Shown here one piece after another: positions 10,189-19,994 of a DNA stretch of 64,000 nucleotides. Positions within the stretch are counted from its first letter, which is position 1; each line of letters opens with the position of its first letter. The DNA comes from Bathynomus jamesi (Eukaryota; Arthropoda; Malacostraca; Isopoda; Cirolanidae): the NCBI GenBank assembly GCA_023014485.1, contig JAJOZX010006157.1:185001-249000 (forward strand), given 5' to 3'. The notes beneath the pieces are model-generated. The model searched no databases, was not told where the DNA came from, and was given only the letters and a program-made list of their open reading frames with translations. Both the position numbers and the translations under genes were made by a program.

Positions 10189-12429
10189 TTAAACTTTATA
10201 TTCAGCTTTACTTTCGAATGATGGCATTTTTTTACGTGACTGAAGTGTTGATCTTATGAAGCCATCTCGCGCGTTCAATCCAAATACTTTTGATGATGCT
10301 TCAGTCACTAATTTTACCATTCTTTCTACTACTTGTGTATGACAAGGGAATTTCTCGAATGGAGGGGTACTCTTGTTTTCTATGAATTCTTCAATCTCAT
10401 TTTCTTTCAGGTGTCTTGTCACAGGTGGTTCAGTGACAATGCATTTTGCCAATTAATTAAATCAGTATAATCAGTAGCTTCAAATTGAATAACAGGTACT
10501 GTGAAACGCCTCACAACTTTTTCCTTGTTTGTTTGCCTGCTTTCTTTATTCGCCTCCACGCTAATTCTCTTATGGCGCTGCGGTCATCATGAATCATTGA
10601 TGCTAGAATATTTTCTGGATTTGCAAAAAATGCATTTCTTTGGATGACAGGGTTTACAATATCCTTTACTTCGTCATTCAGTGTTCTTGTTAGTTCAATA
10701 GTTTTGAAAACATGTTTTGAGCCATTGACAAAAGACGTACTTTGCTTAATAGAAAACCACATTGGGATGTAGACCTTCATTATAAAAGAAGCAATGTTCA
10801 TGAGGTTCTCAGATGGACTTACAGTTGAAACGTATAGACGAAGCAAACGATTTGCTGTAGTCAGCCATCGTGAATGTGCCATTTTGCCTGGACTACGATG
10901 AGCAAGATCTGGAGAGCAATATCCCTTTGTTATGGCCTGATGAATATCAATTAGATATTTTTGGTCGGTGCTAAGATCTTCACAGTCTACAGTTGGTTCC
11001 TCAGCATCAATCCTTTCAAACTCGACAATAGGAAGACTCTCACAGTTCTCTAATTCCCTGCCAATAGGACCGGTGAATCCGCGGGGGCCAATGTTTTTCC
11101 ATCCAGCTTTGCAACTAAATGACGTAATGGCAATTCATTGGCATGGAGCTGGCACACTAAATGTTGAACTGGCTTCTTCAGCTTCAATTCTATAAGCCTT
11201 ATAACGCCTCCCTTTTCTCCAGTGTTGACTGCTGCACCATCGCATCCAATGGCAACAAGGTTTTCCAGGTTCATGTCATTATTTCCAATATACTCAAACA
11301 TTCCTTTACATATTTCTTCAGCTGATCCAGAATTCACAGAATAATGGCCCAAATAATCTGAACCAGGTTCTCTCACTAAAGTGATATGTTCTTCCGTTAC
11401 CTTCTTCTGATATACTTTGGACTCTTTTTTTTCTTGGAAGAGTGTAGAATCTTTTCGACCATCAAAATAGATTCCTCTGATTGGGACCTGATTTTGATCT
11501 TTCATAATTTCTGATCTCTTCTTTTGTCTTTCTCTTCTGATTTTACTCCTATCCACTACTTCAGATGTATTGTCAATAGAAACTTCTCCAATATCTTGCA
11601 ATACTGCACTAACAATGAATGCTGCAGCTCGATCTGAAACTGCAGTCCTGTCACAAGCAGTAACCACTGAAGGTAGATTTGTAGTTTTCCTTTTCTTGAA
11701 TAATTGTTCTTCAGGTTGTTCGAGCTTTCTCTTCGAGCTAACTGGCTCTGGAAATGTATCGTCTGATATTTCGCCAGATTCACTTTCACTGTTTGATGTC
11801 GATGATGATAATTCAACATTTGTATCCTGCAATTTCTCCTGTGAAGATTCTTTGGTGCCTCACAGCTTCTTTTTGCTTTCTTAGCAACGTAGATGCTTTT
11901 TTCTTTGAGAGTGTAATATCTACTCTATCAATAAACAGTTTTCTTTCACTCCTTTGATCTAAGAGGAACGTCACTTCTTCCTTTGGAACCGTTTTTTCTT
12001 TGGGACAAGAACATTGTGTTAGTACTTTGCACTTGCACGCTGCAATGTCAAAATGTTTCGTGTGTGCTTCTTTTTTGAACATATCAATCTTTGCTTTGTA
12101 AGCTTCAGAATTTTTTCTGCTTTGGTATGGCTTCATAATGACACGATACTTTTCGTGGTAGCTTCTGAACATTGTTTCAATTCGCCTGTCTGACAGAATT
12201 GGGACGGAAGCACTTTCCCAAATTGTTTTCAATTTATCAACAACTTGTTCTAATATTTGAGATATTGAAGGATCTTTATTAGTATTCTGTTTCAAATCGT
12301 TTCTTACAACAAGTAATATTTAAAAACTCCTTCGTATGTAGGAAGATTCCTGTGCCACAAATCTTCCCCCATACCAAACATGGGGCACTCATTTGAGGCC
12401 CTGGTTGATTTTGCACAAACTCGAGACAT
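10189..12429 (-). pseudogene. hAT-like transposase of element 3
   Basis: N-terminus starts at an ATG at 12429 (MSRVCAKSTR), with a stop near 12310, and resumes at 12295. In order: YHEKYRVIMKPYQSRKN, Cys-rich module FDIAACKCKVLTQCSCPKEK then KTVPKEEVTFLLDQR, CDRTAVSDRAAAFIVSAVL, and VVDRSKIRRERQKKR. Then IYFDGRKDST (candidate first Asp), EEHITLVREPGSDYL, IGCDGAAVNTG (second Asp), CQLHANELPLRHL, HSRWLTTANRLLRLY, YIPMWFSIK and FPCHTQVVERMVKLVTEAS (candidate Glu). It is broken near 11820 and 11050 and twice between 10511 and 10452. All three candidate catalytic acids are still readable. Confidence 0.8.
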
Positions 12430-12946
12430 TTTGAAAGTATACAAATCTGAAAAAGAAAGAGCTAATATCAATTATACGTTAATTTCAGTTAATAGTACAT
12501 GGCAAACTTAGGCAACACAATACAGAAATGCAAAATATATAAGAAATATAGTTTAGACTATCTGAGTAACGCCAACAACAGAACACCCACCTGCTACGAG
12601 AGCGACAGCTACACTGAACCGAGGTACTCACGTGACAGCTGAGTGAGCTGACTATAGAAAACTGTTTTTAGAGAATAGAAACATTTTTTAAAGGTTGACT
12701 GAGCTATTTTTATACAAGTGTGAATAAATTCTTGTCTATTGTGCATCGTGGACTCTTCTGTAATTATTGGTTAAAATCTGCTTTTTTCAATTTTTTTCAA
12801 TATTGAAGGTCATTGTGGCACCTGAAGATATTAATGTTATGATTTTAAATTTATACCAGCTTATTTCCTTACTACTCCACACATTTTCCACACTAGCCAA
12901 TGTGAAAATTCGAAAAATGGGTTTTTCACTCCACCCTAATGTGTAC

Positions 12947-13045
12947 CATACAAAATTAAGCGTGCGAAAGTAAATAACAAGCCCTTGTGGTTTACTTCTA
13001 GAGCAGGAGACATTATAAAGAGTAGAGATAGGGCTTATAGGCTAC
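12947..13045 (+). pseudogene. CR1-like endonuclease, right part after element 3
   Basis: The frame cut at 9780 continues here with YKIKRAKVNNKPLWFT and ends at KSRDRAYRL. It matches the minus-strand copy at the same protein position (KRARNHGRPKWWT and NERNRAYRL). At about 13046 it meets the minus-strand copy head-on, so the junction is a rearrangement or insertion breakpoint. Confidence 0.75.
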
Positions 13046-14209
13046 ATCCACTAAAGGGCCTATGTTATCTTTTATCGGCTTCCGATTATTAACGTATTCA
13101 AAAAACGTTTTTGGATTATGTTTAGTATCCACAGCTATAAGTATCTCTAAATTACGCTCAGCATTCCTAACTGATCTTTTAACCTGACGTCTACGCTCGA
13201 TATATCTATTAAAGTTAGCTGCCGTGTCATTGCGCTTATTAAGTCTATACGCTCTATTACGCTCGTTTATGAACTCGCCTATTTCCCTAGTCCACCATTT
13301 GGGCCTACCATGATTTCTAGCGCGCTTGGGCCTACGAGGAATAAACTCCCTTTCAATATTCATAAAACTTTCTTTAAACGCCTCCCAATGCAAATTTGTG
13401 TCATTACCCATAAATAAGTTATCCCAGTCCACTACTCTCATCCTATCCGCAAATCTATCGAAATTAGCCCTATGGAAATCAGGGACTTCTATTACGTTAC
13501 TATCCTTTGTGTTTTCTATCAATAACTTAAACCTAAGAATTTGATGATCACTACATCCTAAACTCTCGCCTACTTCTAAACCTTCGACTATATTCTCGCC
13601 GTTCGTCATCACCAAATCTAAAATATTATCACCGCGCATTGGTTCGGTAACCATCTCTCGTAAAATGTTATCTTCCATAAACTCAATCAATCTCAAACCC
13701 TCCTCATTACCAGTAAAAGTCTCGTAATTAACATTAGGACAGTTAAAGACTCCGACAATTATACTATTCCGATTGTCAATAAACTTACCAAGAAGTGAGT
13801 AAAATCTAGTATCTTTATCGAGGGGTTGAACGGGAGGTCTATAAACAACAACAAAATTAAAACTAATACTACGCACCCTAACTTCAACACATATCGCATT
13901 AATTGCTGCCGGAAAATCTAACTTAACCTCGATAGCCCTAAGGGAATTACGAATGTACAGCAAAACGCCACCACCAAACCTATGTAACCTATCATTAGTA
14001 AAGAGTTTAAAACCCGGTATATCAAGTTCCCCCAACAAGTCCTGAGTCACGGTATTTAACCAAGTTTCAGTGATAGCAACTATATCGTAGTTGCCGGAAT
14101 AAATTATCGCCTTAAATTCATTCAATTTATTTCTAATACTACGCGCGTTACAATAAAATACGTTTAAGTTATTTTTTACCACGGGCCCGCGTTTTAAACT
14201 ATTTTTCAC
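13046..14209 (-). pseudogene. CR1-like ORF2 AP endonuclease
   Basis: A long open frame covers the whole APE domain: NVFYCNARSIRNKLNEF, IVAITETWLN, GGGVLLYIRN, FNFVVVYRPP, CPNVNYE, ILDLVMTN and CSDHQILRFKL, then the linker KRARNHGRPKWWT up to NNRKPIKDN. The GDFN motif reads GVFN (near 13745), so a catalytic Asp is lost. The domain nicks target DNA for target-primed reverse transcription. No ATG opens the frame; it begins with GTG, overlapping the ORF1 stop. The reverse transcriptase is absent downstream because the frame hits the junction at 13046. Confidence 0.8.
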
Positions 14210-15240
14210 GTCGGGCCCGCGTTCCCCGGACTCACAACGTTTAAAGAAGGCTTCGACCTATACAGCTTTCGCACGTTTTCGTCTATTAACCTACCTAGCC
14301 TAGCATTACCTATTTCATTAAAATGCACCCCATCTTTTATAAAAAGGCTAGGATCACTGAATTCAGACCAGAGCTTTACGAAGGGTACATTTTCCTCAGC
14401 ACAAATCTCTTCTAATTTATTATTCAAAAATACTGTTTTTGACGTAATCCTAAGACCCAATCCGTGCCTAGAGTAATACCTAAAACTAAAGACCTATCTG
14501 ACCTCGCCTTCAGGGACCTAATTAACCCCCTATATCTCTCCAAAAGGTCAGGCACTCTCGTATCGGGCCTATACGAGTCGTTGCCTCCTACCATCGTCAT
14601 CAGCATCGAGTGACGGGAGGCAACGTCAATCCTATCCACTTCGTCTCTAACTTGTCAACCCTGGCCCCTGGGAGACAGACCCTCCTCCTCTTGGTTGGAT
14701 GCCGTTCAACGAACTCTTTGTCCATGTGGCGCACTAAAGAGTCCCTAATTAAAATAGTTTTCCCCTCATTCACGTCCCTTTCCAAATGGGCGAAAGGGTT
14801 CGAAACCTCGATAGGGGGTGGGGGATTCCTATCACCTAACGTACGCGGCCTAGCTCCACCCTTAACTTCTCTAAATCCCTCCCCATCTACTACTCTCGGA
14901 CCAGCCATAACCCCTTCCTCAACTCTATCCAACCTTCCCGACAAGCTACCTAACTAGAAACTAGGTTCTGCACCTCACCCTTCAAATTACTAACGTCTTC
15001 AACGTTAGTATTGGTTCGGCTTTCGTCAACCGTAGCCCTACCCCTGCCCTCATCAAGCGTTGCAAGTCTTTCGGTTACCTCACGTACACTGCGTTTTATG
15101 TCAACCATTTCCTCCATTAACTCGCAAAAGAAACAAACTGATCTCTCGGTAATCGCCATAGGACCGCCGTTATAATCTTTAAATTCCGAATACCTCCGGT
15201 TTACCCTACACCTAACACACGACGCTTTCTCCGACGGCAT
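14206..15240 (-). pseudogene. CR1-like ORF1 with zinc-binding and SGNH esterase domains
   Basis: The likely ATG is at 15240 (MPSEKASCVRCRVNRR). The N-terminal region has paired CxxC motifs (CVRC and CFFC), then a predicted coiled coil (EEMVDIKRSVREVTERL). After frameshifts near 14945 and 14620 comes an SGNH esterase: IRDSLVRH (nucleophile Ser kept), CLPGARVDKLE, MVGGNDSYRP (GGND where GTNN is expected) and IKDGVHFNEIGN (Asp and His). It ends at 14206. A 30-bp CGCGGGCCCG-headed tandem duplication spans the ORF1/ORF2 border (14160-14220). Confidence 0.75.
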
Positions 15241-15469
15241 CGCGTAGTTAAAAATTAGTTTATAACCGTCACAAGTTGAAATTAAATTAAGCCGGCACGC
15301 TATGAAAACTTCTAAATCGCTAAAAAACACTAATATTCAATTACTTAACTATAACAATGTGAATATAAACGTAAGTATATAAAATTAAAAACTTACCAAA
15401 AGTAAAATTCTTAGCAATATGCAAAAGTAGATGCAATATCAGAGAGCTCAGGAAATGCGTCCGTTCATC

Positions 15470-16527
15470 GGGCGGTTGATGTAGTACCGCACAAAAGACT
15501 CATTGAAAAAACTAAAGCTCATGGAATCATGGGTGTAGCAATAAATTGGATAGAAGAGTGGTTGCGAGGTAGGAAACAGAGGGTGGTCGTTGAAGGAGCG
15601 AAGTCGTGTTGGACTAATGTAGCGAGTGGCGTTCCTCAGGGTTCTGTATTGGGCCCCTTGCTTTTTCTTATATGTATTAACGATTTAGATGTCGGCCTAG
15701 TCAGGACAGTTTCAAAGTTTGCGAATGACACAAAGCTGGGTGGTAGGGCGATTGATGACGAAGATAGAGGTAAAATCCAGAATGATCTGAATAAAATCGT
15801 TGATTGGTCAGTCACATGGCAAATGAGACTTAACGTCGATAAGTGCAAAATTTTGCATATCGGTTCGCGTAACGATAATTTTGCGTATAGTATGTCAGGG
15901 AAAAAGTTGATAAGCGTAGAGCAGGAAAAAGATTTAGGAGTTATAGTCACTGGTGATTTAAAAGAAGCGAAACAAACTACAGCAGCGGTCAATAAAGCGA
16001 ACAAAGTATTAGGTTTTATAGCTCGGAATTTTGAGTACAAATCGCGCGATATTATAGTTCCTCTTCATAAATCATTATTTAGAACCCATTTGGAGTACGC
16101 GATCCAATTTTGGAATCCGCATATGCGCAAAGATATAGACAAACTCGAAAGAGTTCAAAGACGAGCAACTTAGATGATTCCGTCGCTTAGGTCAAAGTCG
16201 TACAAGGATAGGCTTAAAGAGTTAAAATTGACTACACTCGAGACTCGGAGGCTAAGGGGTGATCTAATCCAGGTTTTCAAAATTATGAATGGGTTCGATA
16301 ACGTAGGTAGAGATAGCTTTTCCGAAATATCTCAATATAATAGGACTAGAAATAACGGGTGAAAGTTGACAAGTAGAAGGTTCGAGAGAGCAGTTGCCAA
16401 AAACTTTTTTACGCATACAATAGTAAATAGATTGAATAGTTTGCCGGTAGAACTAATTAGTAGCACGTCCATAAACATGTTTAAAAATCGATTAGACGCA
16501 TATGTTGAGAGATTAGGTATAGTTTAA
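15470..16527 (+). pseudogene. CR1-like reverse transcriptase, C-terminal half
   Basis: Begins within DVVPHKRLIEK, followed by NWIEEWLRGRKQRVVVEG, SGVPQGSVLGPLLFLI (RT block 4) and FANDTKL at about 15719. The catalytic FADD has become FAND, so the polymerase would be dead. Then DLNKIVDWSVTWQMRLNVDK, EKDLGVIV, HLEYAIQFWNPH and LERVQRRAT. An in-frame stop follows at 16171 and the tail runs on to 16527, ending NRLDAYVERLGIV. This is the typical 3' half of a CR1/L2-type ORF2. Upstream the sequence turns into the inverted ORF1-endonuclease part, so this element has a 5' inversion. Confidence 0.8.
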
Positions 16528-16539
16528 GGTAGTAAACTT

Positions 16540-16678
16540 AAGGTCTTGTGGTTCGGAACCCAAGTAAAATTGTAGGTCCCCTCCGCCACCGCGAAGGACA
16601 TGCACAATACACAATTACGAACAAACTTAGGTAGACCAGCCATGAGTGGATCCTTGGGTCTTTGTTGGTCTGAAACAT

Positions 16679-16680
<2 letters not shown>
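16540..16680 (-). repeat. ~140-bp interspersed repeat (copy 2, inverted)
   Basis: Reverse complement of 903-1045. It directly follows the 3' end of the CR1-like ORF2 and leads into a (TA)n tract. Its association with CR1-like ends at both places may mean it is part of, or targets, that element's 3' region. Confidence 0.55.

Positions 16681-16718
<38 letters not shown>
16681..16718. repeat. (TA)n microsatellite
   Basis: TA repeats broken once by TG, immediately before the inverted tail of the Penelope-like element. (TA)n tracts mark the edges of several elements in this window. Confidence 0.9.
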
Positions 16719-16719
<1 letters not shown>

Positions 16720-16833
16720 GATGAATAAAACCACGAAGGAAAGGAAACACAAAAAGGTGCTCAAGCGCTTTCGTCTAATGACATCCTCAGGAACACTGAA
16801 GTATAAAAGGTTACGGCCTATATATAGGTTACA
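16719..16833 (-). repeat. Inverted partial pseudo-LTR of the Penelope-like element
   Basis: Reverse complement of the 5' two thirds of the pseudo-LTR, from GATGAATAAAACCACG to CTATATATAGGTTACAG. With the adjacent direct copy it forms a long hairpin around an A-rich loop (16834-16855). Confidence 0.85.
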
Positions 16834-16852
16834 GAAAAAAAAAGAAAAAAAA

Positions 16853-17001
16853 AAAGGCCGTAACCTTTTATGTACTTCAGTGTTCCTGAGGATGTCATTA
16901 GACGAAAGCGCTTGAGCACCTTTTTGTGTTTCCTTTCCTTCGTGGTTTTATTCATCATAAATATTTTTCACGTGTTACTTTCGTGAAATAATTTTCATAT
17001 A
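16853..17001 (+). repeat. Pseudo-LTR, 5' copy
   Basis: Runs from AGGCCGTAACC to TTTTCATATA and is matched almost base for base by 19738-19887. In other Penelope-like elements this repeat supplies the promoter and a self-cleaving ribozyme. Confidence 0.85.
16861..16920 (+). ncRNA. Possible hammerhead-ribozyme-like core in the pseudo-LTR
   Basis: The string CTGAGGA, then TGTC-ATTA-GAC, then GAAA has the order of a hammerhead core: CUGANGA, stem II, GAAA. The GTC/GAC stem has a 4-base loop, leaving one extra U. Hammerhead motifs are known in Penelope-like pseudo-LTRs. I cannot find a convincing stem III with a UH cleavage site, so this may be degenerate or coincidental. The same motif recurs at 19765-19800 and, inverted, near 16760-16790. 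Confidence 0.35.
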
Positions 17002-19303
17002 ATGAACACCACGCGTTCCTTCGGCTTGCTGTTCCCTCTCTTGTCTCCGTTTGTGTCCGTGTTTTCTTCTACATTAATGAAGGGGCATGCAATTCGTATC
17101 CGACGAAAGTTTCTTACTAACTGTCTAGAGGAGCAAGTTCTTCCCAAATCCCTGCTTCCGATTCGCCTCAGACAAATTGACGACCATCCGTTCAACAACT
17201 TCACCAGATTAATTTTAAAGAAACATATTGAAGTCACCAGACAAAATGAGTGGTCCGCCTTCAAAAATTTAAACATCGCCAAACATAATTTTGTAACCGT
17301 TATTCCCCAACCGTGGATCCAACCTTTGTTTGATGAAATTTACAACGAGTTGCGTCGGAGAACTACTTCACTTCGTAACATTTTGGATCGGAAAATTAAA
17401 AGTCTCATTCGAAATAGTCAGTGGAGTAAAAAAGCAAGCTCAAAGTGTGTTTTGAACCTTTCTTCGAAAAACATTAGTGACGATGCAAAAAGTGCCCTTG
17501 GATATGGTATGTCCTTTTTTATTGTTAAAAAACCTTCGGCTTTACAAATTTGTTACAGTCTCGCGTGTTTTGAAACACAGTGTAATCTCCCTCAGTATTT
17601 GTTTAACATAGTTAAAGGCCTCGTTTATAGTGCGGCGAATGGTAATTACGAAGATAACTTTCCTAAACGTTTTCGCGATGGCCTCTCACAATTAAAAAAG
17701 ATGGGGAGCTCCATATTACTAAAGCAGACAAGGCTAACACCATAGTTATTATGGACAAAGTGGACTACATCGGAAAGATGAACGAGCTTCTCCAGGACCC
17801 CGCCACATACAGCAAACTTAGGAAGAACCCGCAGGATGACGTCATCAAATCATTTAATAGTGGCTTGAAACGCATTCTCAAAGATCATAAGGACTTAATT
17901 CCGCTTTTCATGTCCACCTCACCTTCTCTGCCCTACCTTTACGGTCTTATTAAAACCCACAAACCTGGCAACCCTATGCGCCCTATTATTAGCTCGGTGG
18001 GCTCTATTACTTATAAACTCTCCAAATGGCTTGTCAAAGTCTTGTCCCTCATTCTCGGAACTATCTCTGATTCACATGTAAAAAATTCCATGGATCTTAC
18101 TGAAAAATTGAATAATGCACGTACTGAAACTAACGATAGATTGATCAGTTTTGACGTTTGTTCATTGTTTACAAAAGTGCCGATTGATGATATGCTTGAC
18201 TTTCTCTTCCAAGAATTACATAAGTATGACCTGCCACTACCTTCACACATTGGGAACTTATTAAGCTTTGCATCAAAGACTGTAAATTCACTTTCAATAA
18301 CGAGTATTATCAACAAGTGTTTGGGATGGCCATGGGCAACCCCTTATCGCCCCTCCTCTCCAATATTTATATGGAGTTTTTCGAAATTACTTACATTCCG
18401 AGAATCCTGGGGGTTGGCATCCCTTGGTTGCGGTACGTCGACGATATTTTGTGTATCTGGTCCATGAATCGTGACCTAGATAACTTCCTCCTTCAGTTAA
18501 ATGATCAAGTCCCCTCCATTAAGTTTACTTTAGAAGTGGAACAAGACAATTCAATCCCATTTTTGGATGTGCGTGTACATAGGGAAAGCCCAGGTTTTAA
18601 GTTTAGTATCTATCGGAAAACAACAAACAATTTGTCCTACGTACCCTTTTACTCGGGACATGACACCCCCACTAAGAAGGCCATTTTTTCATCAATGTTT
18701 CTCCGCGCCCTTAGGATCGCCAGTCCGGAATACATCGATGACGAATTGGAAAAAATCACCGGTATTGGAAGTGATTTGTGTTACCCATCTGCGTTTATGG
18801 AATCTTGTCTCAACAAGGCAAAACGAACTTTCTATCGTGTCAATAATAACACTCGTACTTTGTCAAAAAATATTTTAGTACTTCCATTTTTTCCGGGCTT
18901 TTTAGGCATTGCTAATGTACTTAAACTTTTGGATATTAATGTAGTATTTTCATATAACAATATTGTGAAAAATATCATAGTAAAAAATAGCCCTACCAAT
19001 AATTCAGGCATTATCTATAAAATTGGGTGTAAACAATGTGATTCCTTTTACATAGGTCAGACGGGAAAGGATTTGCACACACGTATAAAACAGCATCAAT
19101 ATTCCGTTAGAACAGGACAGTTGTCCAGTGCTCTTTTTGTCCATTTGTCAGAGTTATCCCACTGTATTGATTGGAATAATGCTTCAGTTTTATTTCATTC
19201 TAGCGACATTGTCAATAGAAATATTCTTGAGTCTGCCATTATCCAACTTTCAAATAACTTCAACATAAGCAAAGGTTTTTTCAACTCGATCCTGTTGTTT
19301 TGA
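17002..19303 (+). pseudogene. Penelope-like reverse transcriptase with GIY-YIG endonuclease
   Basis: Three overlapping frames add up to one protein. The N-terminal part (17002-17700) has a leucine-rich start and a basic region. After a frameshift at an A-run near 17698 comes ITKADKANTIVIMDK, then PYLYGLIKTHKPGNPMRPII and DRLISFDVCSLFTKVP. A second frameshift lies near 18310-18330, then FGMAMGNPLSPLLSNIYME and RYVDDILCIW, the catalytic YVDD, intact. The C-terminus (about 19005-19230) is a GIY-YIG endonuclease: IIYKIGCKQCDSFYIGQTG, with the Arg in HTRIKQH. The nuclease nicks target DNA for reverse transcription. Catalytic motifs are intact; only the two shifts disable it. Confidence 0.88.
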
Positions 19304-19589
19304 ATTCCTTCAAAACAAATTTAGATAAAAAGGGTAGGACGCTAAATCTTTGGAAAACTTGTACGCTACTTTATTAACTTTTAATCTTCATTTTATTTTT
19401 ATATATATCGAAACTTGACTCTAAAAGGCAAAGTGTTAAAACCCGGGTAGATTTCCAGTATAAATTTGTATTTTTAATTCATTTGATCTTGTGCTAAAAA
19501 TCGATATTTTTCCTTACAAATCTGTATGCCTCTTTGTTAATCCTCTAATCTTTAATTTTTAATTTTTATTTTTACTTCTCCGTTTATTG

Positions 19590-19591
19590 CA

Positions 19592-19624
<33 letters not shown>

Positions 19625-19626
19625 AG

Positions 19627-19672
<46 letters not shown>

Positions 19673-19725
19673 TTGTGTATGTGTTATTTATTTATTTATT
19701 TATTTTTTTTTTTTATTTTTTTTTT
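19590..19725. repeat. (TA)n and T-rich tract inside the Penelope-like element
   Basis: Two (TA)n runs and a T-rich stretch separate the gene from the 3' pseudo-LTR. The position mirrors the (TA)n and A-rich spacer at the 5' side. Confidence 0.85.
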
Positions 19726-19888
19726 CTGTAACCTATATATAGGCCGTAACCTTTTATGTACTTCAGTGTTCCTGAGGATGTCATTAGACGAAAGCGCTTG
19801 AGCACCTTTTTGTGTTTCCTTTCCTTCGTGGTTTTATTCATCATAAATATTTTTCACGTGTTACTTTCGTGAAATAATTTTCATATAT
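19726..19888 (+). repeat. Pseudo-LTR, 3' copy
   Basis: Direct repeat of 16853-17001, with a longer left end (CTGTAACCTATATATAGGCC) matched by the inverted copy. It carries the same CTGAGGA...GACGAAA motif. Confidence 0.85.
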
Positions 19889-19908
19889 ATTATAAACAAA
19901 GTACACAG

Positions 19909-19985
19909 AACTCACCACGTGGAGGTAGCTGCACATCGAGTTCAGCCTAGCCCATCCCAACCACCCAACCTTATTATGGACTTTT
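19909..19985 (-). repeat. Conserved block next to transposase stop, element 4
   Basis: ACAGAACTCACCACGTGGAG, then GTAGCTG and a CCCAACCACCCAACC run. It is homologous to 10085-10165 and 30708-30790. This copy has CCACGTGG, an 8-base palindrome. Confidence 0.6.
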
Positions 19986-19994
19986 GTCTAAGTC

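Larger units (their letters stand above)
9781..12938 (-). mobile_element. hAT-like element 3 (subfamily B)
   Basis: Ends are TAGGGCGGATCGAAAA on the left and TTTTTCACTCCACCCTA on the right. Target duplication ATGTGTAC is exact (9773-9780 and 12939-12946). Removing the element restores an open frame across a CR1-like endonuclease. Beyond the short ends, a second inverted block is shared (GGCTAGTGNGGAAAATNTGTG, about 55-75 bp in), and an ATATCTTCAGGTGCCACAA motif lies about 120 bp in at each end. The total length is 3158 bp. Confidence 0.9.
16719..19888 (+). mobile_element. Penelope-like element with pseudo-LTRs
   Basis: Layout: an inverted fragment of the pseudo-LTR (16719-16833), an A-rich spacer, a direct pseudo-LTR (16853-17001), a reverse transcriptase/GIY-YIG gene (17002-19303), a T-rich and (TA)n stretch, and a second direct pseudo-LTR (19726-19888). 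Paired pseudo-LTRs, one with an inverted partial copy, are the known hallmark of Penelope-like elements. The three repeat copies are nearly identical, which suggests a fairly recent insertion, although the gene has two frameshifts. Confidence 0.88.

Noticed and set aside
9189..13045. Reading the two plus-strand endonuclease pieces as different retrotransposons
   Set aside because: The exact 8-bp duplication ATGTGTAC and the continuous protein frame show a single copy interrupted by element 3.
14610..14957. Plus-strand 115-codon frame
   Set aside because: Antisense of the CR1-like ORF1, which carries the recognisable esterase motifs.
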